Below, piece by piece: positions 17,901-26,973 of a stretch of DNA of 64,000 nt (its first letter is position 1; each line of letters begins with the position of its first letter). Under the pieces are notes generated by a model. The model was given only the letters and a program-made list of their open reading frames with translations. It searched no databases and was not told the DNA's origin. The position numbers and the translations under genes are program-made. The DNA is from Lacihabitans soyangensis (GTDB lineage Bacteria; Bacteroidota; Bacteroidia; Cytophagales; Spirosomataceae): NCBI RefSeq assembly GCF_024343775.1, contig NZ_RJUF01000194.1, forward strand, positions 169,864-233,863, given 5' to 3'.

Positions 17901-18248
17901 GGCTTTAATACACCTAGATATCGTTATAATGTTAATTTTGGGAAACGTTTGGGCAGTGGAGATAAAGTAGGATTTAACCTATCGCTCCGTCACCAAGATT
18001 CATTTGTTTGGGAATCGTCTTTTGTGATTCCTACAACCACAACAAATAATAACTTTACTAACACTACTGTTCCTAAAATTACGAATTTGGATGCACAGGT
18101 AAGCTTAAAAGTACCGGCTATGAAGTCTATAATAAAAGTTGGAGGAACAAATATTGGGTCTAAGCCTTATTTCCAAGCTTTTGGTAGTGCTATGGTCGGA
18201 AGCATGTACTATGTGTCGATATCTTATGATGAACTTTTCAATAGATAA
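14925..18248 (+). CDS. TonB-dependent receptor with CarboxypepD_reg-like domain and long low-complexity insert
   Basis: 1107 residues. Signal peptide (KLFLFVAICLINVSFTFGQ), then a CarboxypepD_reg-like domain (residues about 30-110: VISGMISDSKTKEPLVGVSV, GKFEFTT), a plug domain (about 120-230: VVSASRVEESVMKSAVTVEK, MRGFGATGNPRTVQMIDGMD, SVEILPGAASALYGPNAING) and an outer-membrane beta-barrel. It would import a ligand through the outer membrane using TonB energy. No SusD partner lies next to it. Residues about 689-869 are an Ala/Val/Thr/Gln-rich run (separate entry) inside the barrel, probably one extracellular loop. The last strand ends in YYVSISYDELFNR. A strong terminator follows at 18311. 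Ligand unknown. Confidence 0.9.
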   Translation: MSKIYPNLKKLFLFVAICLINVSFTFGQTVISGMISDSKTKEPLVGVSVQIKGKVIGTITDVKGKFEFTTSTPLPLQLVISSVGYKAQEYTVNSENAAINISLEDQDIMGQEIVVSASRVEESVMKSAVTVEKLDLRAIRETAAPSFYDAIANMKGVDMTTQGLLFKSINMRGFGATGNPRTVQMIDGMDNSAPGLNFPVDNIVGMPELDVESVEILPGAASALYGPNAINGLVLMNSKSPFLYQGLSSTLKTGVMNESSRTRATTPFYDFSIRYAKAFNNKTAFKLNLAYIGADDWEANNYTNLNVGGVENGTRGAGVDPDYDGQNIYGDEVQANMLTVANGLVAAKLLPAAATALIPNAPVSRTGFLERDLVDYNTKSFKTNVALHHRFSEKVEFIAQANFGLGTTVYTGAARYSLSNFRIGQYKAELKGDNFNLRAYTTLENSGQSYASGLSALGMLNEIKPHATWFGQYVGAFAQARGAGQAEAAAHLTARGVADAGLPATQTDALNNLAEKYHNISISQGGGAFDDKSKLFHAEGFYNFKNEVKFIDLMVGANVRRYQLASNGTLFADLKEGRSGVINIDEFGGFLQASKSMFKDHFKLTGSMRYDKNENFEGQFTPRISGVFTFGQHNIRLSYQSGFRIPTTQNQYIDLFAGAGTLIGGLPEFDARYKLATGIPVQSLAPANVAKYAADPAVQAQATQYATAAVTAQATPAITAGVNAAIEAQVKQGVTAAITQQVTAGVTAAITQQVTAAVTAQVTAAVNAAVAAGTLTQAAAAAAIQAQVAAALPAQVTAALTANLQAEVAKALPGALAANLNTEVAKALPGALAANFQPAFNAELQKALTANVPGVVAQVLPAFALAKIPKYQVKALQPERIQSYEIGYKGLIGKKVFIDAYHYWSIYTNFIGGTSIVVPTAPAGPGLPIESGVASASTRLAYSRPSNTGSEIRVKGWAGNINYALPKGFNIGGNIAFNELTGFTVTPEQQYAGFNTPRYRYNVNFGKRLGSGDKVGFNLSLRHQDSFVWESSFVIPTTTTNNNFTNTTVPKITNLDAQVSLKVPAMKSIIKVGGTNIGSKPYFQAFGSAMVGSMYYVSISYDELFNR
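16989..17529 (+). repeat. Alanine-rich repeat segment inside the TonB receptor gene
   Basis: About 180 codons made almost only of Ala, Val, Thr, Gln, Leu and Ile. Internal repeats are visible: GVTAAITQQVTA occurs twice in tandem (about 17124-17195), degenerate AVTAQVTAAV units follow, and LQAEVAKALPGALAAN / LNTEVAKALPGALAAN form two 16-residue units (about 17329-17424). The flanks are normal barrel sequence (upstream YKLATGIPVQSL, downstream YQVKALQPERIQSYEIGYKG). The frame is kept throughout. The pattern predicts a long, amphipathic helical protrusion. Confidence 0.85.
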
Positions 18249-18310
18249 CTAACCAAAAATTATTGGAAAATGGCCTTGGCCAAACTTCATAATTTTCTTT
18301 GGTTTATTAG

Positions 18311-18340
18311 AAAAAGACCTCCAATTGGGGGTCTTTTTTT
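18311..18340 (+). terminator. Intrinsic terminator of the TonB receptor gene
   Basis: AAAGACCTCC pairs with GGGGGTCTTT (one G-U) around an AATT loop, followed by seven T residues. The stem is preceded by A residues, so it could also work from the other side. Confidence 0.9.
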
Positions 18341-18341
18341 G

Positions 18342-18641
18342 TGGTTTACCTTTGGTTCAGTTCCTTGGAAAATTTCTCCAAAATAAGTGTCATTCCAAAT
18401 AAAGTTCACCTAGAAAACTACATGCCAAAAAACGAAAAGGATTGTTTCCTTAAAGAATATTATTCTAAAAGAAGCCTACCGAAATCTTAAAATTTAACTT
18501 TGCGAGCTTTGCGAAAACCCTTTGCGAATTTTGTGTGGAAAAAAATAACTCAGACTAGGATTCTCTACCAAAAATGATAACAAACCTTTGCGATTCTTTG
18601 AGAAAAACTTTACGGCCTTGCGTTAAAAAAAGTAACAAAAA
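18342..18641. other. Gene-free stretch with recurring TTTGCG words
   Basis: No coding frame. Between 18495 and 18625 the words CTTTGCGA, TTTGCGAAAACC, CTTTGCGAATTTTG and TTGCG recur as a degenerate tandem series (also once near 42024). TAACTTTG at 18494-18501 matches the -7 promoter consensus but has no -33 partner. It is probably decayed repeat DNA. Confidence 0.4.
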
Positions 18642-19415
18642 CTACCTCAAAGACTTCAAATATGAAATAACCTCTCCCTTCAAATCCTTGGCAGCTCCGA
18701 TTATTCTCACAAATTGACTACCGATAATTGCACCCGATGCATATTTTGAGGCAGTTTGGAAGGTTTCTTTATCTTTTATACCAAAGCCAATTAAGCGAGG
18801 ATTACGAAGATTCATGGCATTTACACGGTTAAAATACGCCTCCATTTCCGGTGTGATTCCTGATGTGGCTCCTGTAACACTAGCTGAGGAAACCATGTAA
18901 ATAAACCCATCGGAAATTTCATCAATCTTCCGTATTCTTTCTTCTGAAGTTTGTGGGGTAATTAAGAAAATATTAAGCAAGCCATATTGGTCAAAAATCT
19001 TTTTATATTCTCTAAAATATTCATCAACTGGCAAATCGGGAAGGATGAGGCCATCGATTCCTATTTCCTGACACTTTTTAGCAAACGCCTCAATACCAAA
19101 TTGATACACCGGATTAAGATATCCCATTAGAACAATCGGTACCGTAATGCCTTTGCCTCTAATTCCTTCCAATTGCTCAAAAAGAACTTTCAAAGACATA
19201 CCATTCTCCAAAGCTTTCTGATTGGATTCTTGAATGGTCTCACCATCGGCCACAGGGTCCGAATAGGGCATTCCTATCTCCACAATATCCACCCCACCTT
19301 CTTGCAATGCCTCCAAAACAGTGGTAGTATCACTTAAATTCGGAAATCCAGCTGTAAAATATACGTTGAGTACTTCTTGTTTTCTATTCTGAAATAAGGC
19401 AGTGATTCTGTTCAT
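18642..19415 (-). CDS. trpA: Tryptophan synthase alpha chain
   Basis: 257 residues, full length. The catalytic pair is present: Glu46 in VEIGMPYSDP and Asp57 in DPVADGE, with the same 11-residue spacing as Glu49/Asp60 of the Salmonella enzyme. The phosphate-binding region (LIGFGI, GAIIGSQFVR) is also intact. TrpA cleaves indole-3-glycerol phosphate to indole and glyceraldehyde 3-phosphate and channels indole to TrpB, the beta chain. No other trp gene lies in the window. In many Bacteroidota trpA ends a trp operon, so an isolated gene here is slightly unusual, but upstream on its strand lies an M20 peptidase, not trpB. Confidence 0.95.
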   Translation of the reverse strand: MNRITALFQNRKQEVLNVYFTAGFPNLSDTTTVLEALQEGGVDIVEIGMPYSDPVADGETIQESNQKALENGMSLKVLFEQLEGIRGKGITVPIVLMGYLNPVYQFGIEAFAKKCQEIGIDGLILPDLPVDEYFREYKKIFDQYGLLNIFLITPQTSEERIRKIDEISDGFIYMVSSASVTGATSGITPEMEAYFNRVNAMNLRNPRLIGFGIKDKETFQTASKYASGAIIGSQFVRIIGAAKDLKGEVISYLKSLR

Positions 19416-19473
19416 TTGCTTTTTAATCTTGCCGCAAAATTAGACAATATTTCCACCGCACAATTGACATTTC

Positions 19474-20979
19474 TTAAAAATCACTACTTAAAAGCCCCAT
19501 CATGGTTTTTATACCTTCAAAATAATTACCCAGTCGCAAGTTTTCGTTAGCACTGTGTTGGTTGTTATCTGCGTTTACTGTCGGTACAATTACGGCCGTG
19601 ACTCCAAGTTTAGTCACGAATGGAGAAATCGGGACTGAACCGCCCATGGTTGGCAATTTGATTATCTTTTTATCGGTGGTTTTTGCAAGTGCCTTTTCCA
19701 GCCAAATGCCAATAGCTCCGTTTGGATCAGTATTAAATGCCCCGTATGCCGGCCTTGAACCGACTTTAATTATTTTCTCATATTTAGTCCTTTCCTCAGG
19801 TGTAGGATCTTGTTCAGTTATAAAATATCCGTTAGAAGCAATAAAATCCTTCACATTTTGAAGCAATTTCTCGGGCTTAGTAGCAGCTACAGTTCGGATG
19901 TCAATTTCGGCAACGGCTTTGTCAGGAATAATGGTGGCCGCCAAGGCTCCAACTTCTCCTGCCTTAAAGCCTCTAATGTTCAAAGAGGGATAAACTAATG
20001 CCTCCTGGTAGCTTTCTCCTACTTTATCGGGCGTTTTGATTCCTAATTTAGAGTTTATCAGAGACAAATCATCTGGGATTTCTTTTAGTTTCTGTTTGGC
20101 CTTGGCGTCTAATTTCACACCATCATAAAATCCAGGAATGAGTACTTTACCATCCTCGGATTTCATAGTTGCCAATAATTGAGCCATCCTTAGGGCCGGA
20201 TTAGGAAGGTAATTGCCATAATGTCCACTGTGCTGAGGCGTGTAGGCACCATAAGTGGTAAGGGTCAGCGTGGCTATACCTCTGGCTCCAAAAGTTATGG
20301 TAGGTAAGTTAGATACATGTCCGGGTCCATCAAAAATCAGAAGCAAATCTGAAGACAAGGCAGACTTATGACTATCAATTATTCCTGGAAGATTAACCGA
20401 CCCCTTTTCTTCCTCAAAATCCACCAAAATCTTTAGGTTATACGGTGTTTTAATATTTTGTGATTCTAATGCATCCAAAGCAGCCAATAACATCACCCCA
20501 GGACCTTTGTCGTCCGAGGATGCTCTGCCAAATATTCGCCACTCAGGATCTATTTTCTTTTGTAGATTTTCTATCGGTATGATTTTCCAGTTGCCATTTA
20601 CCGCATTTTTTTGTTTCAAGACAGGCTTAAAGGGGTCTTCTTGAAACCATTCTGACGGGACAACAGGCTGTCCATCGGAGTGGTAATAGTAAAGAATAGT
20701 TTTGGATTTCGGATTTTGCGATTTCTTCTCCAACAACAGCACAGGAATTGTACTGGTCTCTAGTCGCCTTGATTCAAATCCCCTTTTAACAAACTGATTC
20801 TCCACCCAAACGACATTTCTCATGATGTCTTCCTTGTAATTGGCATCACAGGGTATGGACAGATATTCTAAGAACAGCGGAAAATGTTTAGTGCCGAAAT
20901 GATTTGCGAGAGAATCAAATTTGGTTTTCTGGGCAAAAACATTGGGAAGTATTAAAAATAAAAAGACAACTTTTTTCAT
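19474..20979 (-). CDS. Secreted M20-family metallopeptidase
   Basis: 501 residues. Signal peptide MKKVVFLFLILPNVFAQ. The di-zinc site of M20/ArgE/DapE-type peptidases is complete: His100 and Asp102 in YYHSDGQP, Asp156 in SSDDKGPG, the Glu pair in VDFEEEKGS (about 189-191), Asp in LIFDGPGH and His in NNQHSANENLRLG near the C-terminus. A dimerisation domain sits between about 230 and 370. Members act as dipeptidases, carboxypeptidases or deacylases; substrate cannot be fixed here. The lone gene lies 58 bp upstream of trpA on the same strand, and co-transcription is possible. A 650-bp structured intergenic region lies upstream. Confidence 0.88.
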   Translation of the reverse strand: MKKVVFLFLILPNVFAQKTKFDSLANHFGTKHFPLFLEYLSIPCDANYKEDIMRNVVWVENQFVKRGFESRRLETSTIPVLLLEKKSQNPKSKTILYYYHSDGQPVVPSEWFQEDPFKPVLKQKNAVNGNWKIIPIENLQKKIDPEWRIFGRASSDDKGPGVMLLAALDALESQNIKTPYNLKILVDFEEEKGSVNLPGIIDSHKSALSSDLLLIFDGPGHVSNLPTITFGARGIATLTLTTYGAYTPQHSGHYGNYLPNPALRMAQLLATMKSEDGKVLIPGFYDGVKLDAKAKQKLKEIPDDLSLINSKLGIKTPDKVGESYQEALVYPSLNIRGFKAGEVGALAATIIPDKAVAEIDIRTVAATKPEKLLQNVKDFIASNGYFITEQDPTPEERTKYEKIIKVGSRPAYGAFNTDPNGAIGIWLEKALAKTTDKKIIKLPTMGGSVPISPFVTKLGVTAVIVPTVNADNNQHSANENLRLGNYFEGIKTMMGLLSSDF

Positions 20980-21080
20980 TATTCGGTAAGGAGATTTTTA
21001 GGTTCTACAAACTTATAGATAAGTAGCACAATTTGGTTTCGAGATTAAAGAATATTTAAAACTATTTGCTATTTTAGTAT

Positions 21081-21389
21081 TACTGTCATCTGACTAAAAT
21101 GAATTTACTTAAAAAATCTACCCTAAGTAGTCATTTAACCTTGATTTTATTTTCACATTAAAAACTACCCCCTTACTGACTGGCGTCGCCTCGCCGGCGG
21201 GGCCTTCATTTTTTTTCGAAAAAAAACGAAGCAAAAAAAACTGCACCCTGCAAACTCACACAGTCAAAATTCTCATATCCCAGTAGTTATAAAAATATTC
21301 CCTTTAGAGAATTTTGACTGTGTTCAAACAGTGCAGGGGGCGATATAAAGATTTCATTTTTTTTATTTTATTTTTCACGGATGACAGTA
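21081..21389. repeat. Composite hairpin element, copy 1
   Basis: A block with, in order: GC-rich GTCGCCTCGCCGGCGGGGCC (21185-21204), a T/A palindrome TTCATTTTTTTTCG / AAAAAAAACGAA, an A-run, then a large hairpin. In the hairpin CTGCAC (21241-21246) pairs with GTGCAG (21331-21336), and inside it a perfect 16-bp stem CACAGTCAAAATTCTC (21259-21274) / GAGAATTTTGACTGTG (21307-21322) closes a 32-nt loop. TACTGTCATC (21081) and GATGACAGTA (ending 21389) form possible terminal inverted repeats. The same architecture occurs in reverse orientation at 56646-56795. The rest of 20980-21631 is AT-rich without genes. Confidence 0.7.
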
Positions 21390-21631
21390 TTTTAAAGTCA
21401 TAAGGATATTATATAATTTCATTTTAAAAGGTCATTTTGAGCATTTTAAATATTTTTTTTACAAATATGATGATTTTTTATATATCTTATTACCAATACT
21501 TTAAATTACATATATTGTTCTTTTTAAGTACTAAAAGTATGAAATGAACATAAGAATATTTTTTTGGCACAAATATTGATTCCCTACAATCGTATCCCAA
21601 TAATAAGTTTTTGCTTTTCTAAATTTCTTGT

Positions 21632-22456
21632 ATGAAAAATCATTTATTCTATCTGGCCGCGGCTGTTTCGCTGATAGCTTTAAGTTCTTTTAAAGACAAA
21701 AATCCAAGTTCTAAAGGCTCGCCTAAAATGGCCAACTATGAAATATTTGGAGATAACCATTCCTCTACTCCAATCCTTGATAACGAACTTTACGACCACG
21801 TGTATTATATTGTTAGCGGACATGGTGGCCCAGATCCTGGAGCCAATGCCAAAGTAAACGGCAAACTTGTGGCCGAAGACGAATATGCCTATGATGTAAG
21901 CTTAAGACTGGCCAAAAATCTACTCATGCACGGTGCCAAAGTGTACATGATTGTGCGAGACGAAAATGACGGCATTCGAGACCATGAATACCTTGAAACA
22001 GACACCGACGAAGTAGTTTGGGGCGGCGAAAAAATACCCTTGAATCAAGCTGCCAGACTTAGACAAAGAACCCAAATTATTAACGAGCTTTATGCCGAAA
22101 ACGCACGCAAAGGTTATGAAATTCAGAGAGTTATAGAAACACATGTGGATTCGCGATACACCGACAATAAAGTTGATATTTTCTTTTACTACAACGATCG
22201 CAAGCCCGAAAGCAAGCAATTGGCCGAAGGAATGTATGATACAATTAAAAAGAAATACAACGCCAAACAAAAAGGTCGTGGCTACACTGGAGAAGTAAAA
22301 GCACGTGATCTTTGGATGATAAAGGAATCAAAGCCGCCTATAGTTTTTATAGAATTGGGTAACATCACCAACGAATTTGACAGAAAACGTCTGCTTTTGG
22401 CAGACAACAGACAAGCCATAGCTAACTGGTTTGCACAAGGGCTCATGAATAACTAG
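21632..22456 (+). CDS. N-acetylmuramoyl-L-alanine amidase (amidase_3-like)
   Basis: 274 residues with a short signal peptide (LFYLAAAVSLIALSSF). The zinc site of amidase_3 enzymes is recognisable: His in IVSGHGGPDPGA (about residue 70), a Glu in the following EDEYAYDVSLRLA, His in IETHVDSR, and the catalytic Glu in PIVFIELGNITNEFDRK. The insert ETDTDEVVWGGEKIPLNQA is unlike the standard E. coli AmiA type, so this is a divergent member. It would cleave the amide bond between N-acetylmuramic acid and the stem peptide in the periplasm. A terminator follows, and the minus-strand CHAT operon converges on it. Confidence 0.82.
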   Translation: MKNHLFYLAAAVSLIALSSFKDKNPSSKGSPKMANYEIFGDNHSSTPILDNELYDHVYYIVSGHGGPDPGANAKVNGKLVAEDEYAYDVSLRLAKNLLMHGAKVYMIVRDENDGIRDHEYLETDTDEVVWGGEKIPLNQAARLRQRTQIINELYAENARKGYEIQRVIETHVDSRYTDNKVDIFFYYNDRKPESKQLAEGMYDTIKKKYNAKQKGRGYTGEVKARDLWMIKESKPPIVFIELGNITNEFDRKRLLLADNRQAIANWFAQGLMNN

Positions 22457-22479
22457 GATTATTTATAACATACACAAAG

Positions 22480-22515
22480 AATGCCGGAGGCCGAGAGGTT
22501 TTCCGGTATTTTTTT
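22480..22515 (+). terminator. Intrinsic terminator after the amidase gene
   Basis: AATGCCGGA (22480-22488) pairs with TCCGGTATT (22502-22510, one G-U) around a 13-nt loop, followed by a T-run to 22515. It sits between two convergent genes. Confidence 0.85.
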
Positions 22516-22529
22516 GTTCCAAAAGGTCG

Positions 22530-25283
22530 CTAGGCGGCTCTTCTGTTTCTATCAAAATATAAACCTCCAGCAATTATGGAAATCACAAAAATGACACTTA
22601 AAACCAGAAGAACGGGAGTATTATTATTTAATTGTAAAGTCTGCCCCACCAAAACCATACATGCCCAATCAGTTGGTCCAGCGTTAGGGTGAAGCTCCAA
22701 AAACTCCAATTTGGCCTTTTGTAATGCTTCGTCTTTGGATAGACCTTGGTTTAGATATATGTAGAAAAGCTCAGTAAGTTGATAGGTGTTTTTGTCTTCC
22801 ACACTCCAGAGGGAGGTGATGGTGGCAGGAATTCCTAACATTGAAAAACCTCGTGCAAGGCTCAATACACCTTCGCCTTTGGCCAGTTTGCCGACGCCCG
22901 TTTTACAAGCCGAGAGTACCAATAGTTGGGTATTAAACTGATCTTCGGCATTGAGTTCAGAAATTTTCAGGGCATCGTCAGCAAAATAAATCTTGGGCTC
23001 GGTGTCTAGGCTATCTGCGAATGCATGAGTAAAAATCTGAACTATTTTGTGGTCTTTAGCTTGCTGCAGAAATTTGGCCTTTGTGGCTACCTTTCCGGTA
23101 AAAGTATTTGAAAACCAATAGTTTTTGGCCACATTTCCCAAGGTTAGGTCAGAAGTTTTGAGGGAATTGAGCTGATTATTAAATTCGACAGGAGCAAAAC
23201 CGACAAATGACTGATTTGGCCAAAATTTAGTTTCTACAGCTTTTTTAAGCAAAAACTGACCCGAATAAGTATAAGAAATGGCATAATCTTTTAGCAAATA
23301 TTGTGCACTGGCGGCCGAAGAACTCAAAGCTTCGAAAGGCATAAAAACACCGTCTTGAGAGATAATCAGGTGGCCTTTCGGAATATTCAGCGGTTTAATT
23401 AGTTTTTGATAGATAACAGAACCCATTGATAAAATTCTGGCAAAATCCGCCTTGGTGCCTTGATTGGTGGCCAAGAAATTTACAAACTCTTGATTTTGAG
23501 CAACATCATATTTAAACTGTTTGACCTCCGCCTTGGTTGGGGATATGACCATGGCATAACTGGCCGAATCTCCAAAAAAGTAGGAAACCATGTTTGCATT
23601 TTTGTCTTTGAAATTAGTTTTCAGATATGCCTGCATTTGTTTCAAAGTGCCGATTTGGGTATTGTACTTGAGCTGATAATACGCTGGATATTTTGTTTCC
23701 AAAGATTTCACAAAACGTTCTTGTTGCTCTTGTAAATCAAACAATTGGCTGTTTAGTTTCTCTTTCTCTGTGGCCTTCGTTTCGGCTTCTATTTTGGTAT
23801 TGAGTTCTATTATTTTCCTTTGAAAATCTCGTTCTTTCTCTTGATCGGTCTCATTGAGTTTTTGTTTGGCACCCAATTCATTTAGCTTATCATTAAGCAT
23901 AACCGCCCGACTTTTCTCCATGAAATAATAGGCTTTTTCGTAGTCTCTTAGGAGATAGCAGGTTTCGATGGCATTTTCGTAAAGTGAGCGGGTTTTGTTT
24001 CTCCAGAAGTATTTGGAGAGTGTACCTGTGTGTTCTTGACGCATGAAGTCTACTAAATGATCTGCATTAAATAAAGAGTTAATTCCATTTTGAAGAAACC
24101 TAGTTTCATTGTTCTTTTTAAAATCTTGTTTTAAAATTTTAGAAAAATTAACAAATAAATCAAGCAAATAGCCTTTATTTTCAACTTTTAAAAAAACTGG
24201 TGTATACTTACTTACAATTTGATTATTATAATTGATATTATATAATTTAAATGCTTCCGTTAAATGATAAATCGCATTTGAATAATTGCCAATTTTTGAA
24301 TACAGAACACTAATATTATCATGTATTCTAACTTTTAAATTTATATTTTCTACAATTTCTAAGCTTTCTTTATAAAGATGTAATGCTTGAGAATCAAAAC
24401 CATTTTGCCATAGAATATAAGCCCAATTATTTTTAACCATTGCCATCCCATAATTTGATTCAGCTTTGTAAAAAAAGAAGTATGATTTTTTAAAATATTT
24501 TGACATTTCTAAAAAATCCTGTTCCGAACTTTCTAAAATAGCTAAATTTGAATATACTTCTCCGTAAAAATGATTCTCATTCTTTGTTTTCGGGGAACTC
24601 GATAATGATAAAGCAGACCACAAAACGCCTTTTGCATTCTTTAAGTCCCCTAATTTTTGGTAACTCTCAGATAATTTAGTTATCGAAGCAAGTAAATATT
24701 CAGTATTTTTAAGATCCTCAGCTATTTTTTTTGAAATTTGAGAATATTTGATTGATCTGCTATAATCACCTTCAGAAATTGAAATTCTCGAAAGTAAATC
24801 CGAAGCTTGAAAACTAATGTCTATTTTAGAAATAAATTTTTTACTTAATGCTAAAGCTTTTTCCAAGTATTTTTTACTTTCCTTTAAATTTTGGTTTTCA
24901 GATTCGTAAAACAAAAGCCCAAGATTCAAATAACTATTAGCGAGATTTTGTTCACTTATATATTTTTTATTCTGTGAATTAATTGCTACGGCCTCCAATG
25001 TATATGCGATTGCTTTAACTAAAAATTTATCATTTTTATTATCTAATCCGAGAAACCTATACCTCCTTCCAATAAAATGGTTTATTTTAGCAAGGTTAGA
25101 ATCTTTTGGATACTTACACTTGTTCCAATCTTGTTTTATTTTCTCAAGAAACTCAATAGATTCTTTATCAGCTAAATTAGAGGACTTCTCTATTTCATTA
25201 GTAACTTGTTCAAATTTAAGACTTTGAGAAAATAATTTTTGTGAGAAAAAAAATAGGCTAAAAGACAAGAGAAATTTATTCAT
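22530..25283 (-). CDS. TPR-CHAT protease with C-terminal membrane anchor
   Basis: 917 residues. Signal-like N-terminus (FLLSFSLFFFSQKLFSQS), then TPR-like helical repeats from about 60 to 450 (for example YLNLGLLFYESENQNLKESKKYLEKA, read in pieces), and a charged coiled coil at about 485-528. The CHAT domain spans about 560-870: His753 in QIFTHAFADS and Cys793 in LLVLSACKTGVG form the caspase-type dyad, followed by KGEGVLSLARGF and SLWSVED. One membrane helix (about 889-908) precedes a basic tail. TPR-CHAT proteins are proteases activated by partners bound to the TPRs. It is the last gene of the sigma/anti-sigma/S8-protease operon. A second CHAT protein lies at the window start. Target unknown. 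Confidence 0.92.
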   Translation of the reverse strand: MNKFLLSFSLFFFSQKLFSQSLKFEQVTNEIEKSSNLADKESIEFLEKIKQDWNKCKYPKDSNLAKINHFIGRRYRFLGLDNKNDKFLVKAIAYTLEAVAINSQNKKYISEQNLANSYLNLGLLFYESENQNLKESKKYLEKALALSKKFISKIDISFQASDLLSRISISEGDYSRSIKYSQISKKIAEDLKNTEYLLASITKLSESYQKLGDLKNAKGVLWSALSLSSSPKTKNENHFYGEVYSNLAILESSEQDFLEMSKYFKKSYFFFYKAESNYGMAMVKNNWAYILWQNGFDSQALHLYKESLEIVENINLKVRIHDNISVLYSKIGNYSNAIYHLTEAFKLYNINYNNQIVSKYTPVFLKVENKGYLLDLFVNFSKILKQDFKKNNETRFLQNGINSLFNADHLVDFMRQEHTGTLSKYFWRNKTRSLYENAIETCYLLRDYEKAYYFMEKSRAVMLNDKLNELGAKQKLNETDQEKERDFQRKIIELNTKIEAETKATEKEKLNSQLFDLQEQQERFVKSLETKYPAYYQLKYNTQIGTLKQMQAYLKTNFKDKNANMVSYFFGDSASYAMVISPTKAEVKQFKYDVAQNQEFVNFLATNQGTKADFARILSMGSVIYQKLIKPLNIPKGHLIISQDGVFMPFEALSSSAASAQYLLKDYAISYTYSGQFLLKKAVETKFWPNQSFVGFAPVEFNNQLNSLKTSDLTLGNVAKNYWFSNTFTGKVATKAKFLQQAKDHKIVQIFTHAFADSLDTEPKIYFADDALKISELNAEDQFNTQLLVLSACKTGVGKLAKGEGVLSLARGFSMLGIPATITSLWSVEDKNTYQLTELFYIYLNQGLSKDEALQKAKLEFLELHPNAGPTDWACMVLVGQTLQLNNNTPVLLVLSVIFVISIIAGGLYFDRNRRAA

Positions 25284-25326
25284 CAGGATACAAACTATTT
25301 TGCTCTATTTTCTTGGAAATGTATAT

Positions 25327-26883
25327 TTAATACTTTTTCAACAAAACTTTCCCATTTTTTGAAAGGTTTGTTGCACGCCAAGTTGATTCAATCTTGTAAT
25401 TCAAATCTTCCCGATAGGTCCCGTATCCATTATCAAGTAGTTTATCTTTTCCATCCAATTGATAATCGAGACTTTCCACTACAGGAGTTTGAGCTAAGTT
25501 TTTTGAAAAAATGTGAGCAGTAACTATTGGCGTTGAAAATGATGAACCCCAGCTCGCAATTTTTCTTTCAAATATCTTTGAGGTGTTTTCATTAGTATTA
25601 GTCAGAATAAATGGAAAGTGAAACAAATAATCCCCTGTTCGATAATTATCACTTTGAACTCCAATATCTATAAATTCATCAGAATAATTTTGATTTGCTG
25701 CTTGAAAAATATCGCCGTTAATATTAAATGTCGTTACAGAAATTACGTTTTCGAAAATCGGGCTATAGGCCGCAGGGTAAAACATTTTCTCACGCATTGA
25801 AACGTTTCTTAAATTTTTCGCATCTAATTTTTCGCATCTATCACATTCTGAATCAGAATTTCCAGCTGCTGCTACCAATAATACTTTACCATTTTTTAAT
25901 CTTGTTAATCCTTTTTCTAATGCCCAATTTCTCTTTCCATAGTAACCCCAACTTGCATTAATTACTCGAATTTTTTTAGAATTTTGCATTTGATTATAAG
26001 CTAAAACCTCTTCAAAAGCACAAAGTGCATCAAACAAGAAACCTCGTTTATTTTCATCAAGTGTTATTAACGGCAAAAATTTATGAGAAGTGGTTTTCAA
26101 TTCTCTTTCTAATAAATATGTAACAAAAGTGGCGTGCAGAGGTAATTTTGAAAAAATAGAATCGTTTTCTTTAACAAAATTCCAACCATTTTTCCCAAAA
26201 TTCTCAAAATTTTCAGAGTTATTTTCCCATAAGTTTACATAATTAAAAGAAGTATCTATTTGGGTGTCAGTTACAGCAATAATATATTCATTATCATTGA
26301 CATCATCACTATGAGATCCAATTTGACGAGTATTTAGAGAAAAACCTTTAGGGAAATTTTTAAGTTCGGATATCAGTTCCGAATTACTTTCCAAATTATT
26401 TTCAGGAATTTTAATTTCTAAATTTAAAGCTATATCTACCCCCAACTCGTCACCATTTGCCCCTCGGGCTCTTGGATTCGAGCCATCTGCTAATCCATCT
26501 CCAGATTGTATATCCTGAAACACCCCCCGACCTGCACTCCATAGTTGTAATCCCGGGTTTGATTTACAAGAATCTATTTTTTCATACCCATTTCGTCTCA
26601 AGCTACTTTCTATAGCGGGCAAGTTTTCCAAGTTTTCTTCATATACAATTACCATGTTTCGTTGACCTTCAATTTGATTTTCACATAAACTATTCCAATA
26701 GAATAATGCCCCAAGTAAAAACACTAAAATTACCGCGACAATTAGATAAATTATCCTCTCATTATTTAAGAAAAAATATACTGCATAAATTAAAATGAAT
26801 AGAACTATTAATCCGATTAACGAATATTCTGGAACTGGGGAATATGAACTAATCATAGGAGAACACAATACAAATAAATTCAT
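25327..26883 (-). CDS. Membrane-anchored subtilisin-like serine protease (S8)
   Basis: 518 residues. Two membrane helices at the N-terminus (about 21-39 and 44-62) and no signal peptide, so both termini should be on the same side of the membrane. The S8 catalytic triad is intact though divergent: Asp206 in IIAVTDTQID, His250 in LPLHATFVT, oxyanion Asn342 in AAAGNS, Ser448 in GSSFSTP. A cysteine group (ECDRCEKL, about 347-352) is unusual. The start could also be Met10. It lies 43 bp upstream of the TPR-CHAT gene and 90 bp downstream of the anti-sigma-like gene on the same strand, so the four genes look like one operon. It might be the second protease of a proteolytic cascade; that is inference. 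Confidence 0.87.
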   Translation of the reverse strand: MNLFVLCSPMISSYSPVPEYSLIGLIVLFILIYAVYFFLNNERIIYLIVAVILVFLLGALFYWNSLCENQIEGQRNMVIVYEENLENLPAIESSLRRNGYEKIDSCKSNPGLQLWSAGRGVFQDIQSGDGLADGSNPRARGANGDELGVDIALNLEIKIPENNLESNSELISELKNFPKGFSLNTRQIGSHSDDVNDNEYIIAVTDTQIDTSFNYVNLWENNSENFENFGKNGWNFVKENDSIFSKLPLHATFVTYLLERELKTTSHKFLPLITLDENKRGFLFDALCAFEEVLAYNQMQNSKKIRVINASWGYYGKRNWALEKGLTRLKNGKVLLVAAAGNSDSECDRCEKLDAKNLRNVSMREKMFYPAAYSPIFENVISVTTFNINGDIFQAANQNYSDEFIDIGVQSDNYRTGDYLFHFPFILTNTNENTSKIFERKIASWGSSFSTPIVTAHIFSKNLAQTPVVESLDYQLDGKDKLLDNGYGTYREDLNYKIESTWRATNLSKNGKVLLKKY

Positions 26884-26973
26884 TGGCTTACTTTCACTTT
26901 TTGTAAAATTATTTTAGTGACAACTAAACAATACTTGCCACCCCCTCCAACCATTTTCCATTAAACGGTACCT

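Noticed and set aside
14925..18248. A SusC/SusD pair
   Set aside because: The receptor resembles the CarboxypepD_reg group, but no SusD-like lipoprotein gene is adjacent on either side.
18494..18501. TAACTTTG as a promoter for a gene downstream
   Set aside because: No -33 box at the right distance and no plus-strand gene follows; it lies in decayed TTTGCG repeats.
21181..21340. Large hairpin considered as a retron-type non-coding RNA
   Set aside because: No reverse transcriptase gene is near either copy; both are better described as a dispersed hairpin element.
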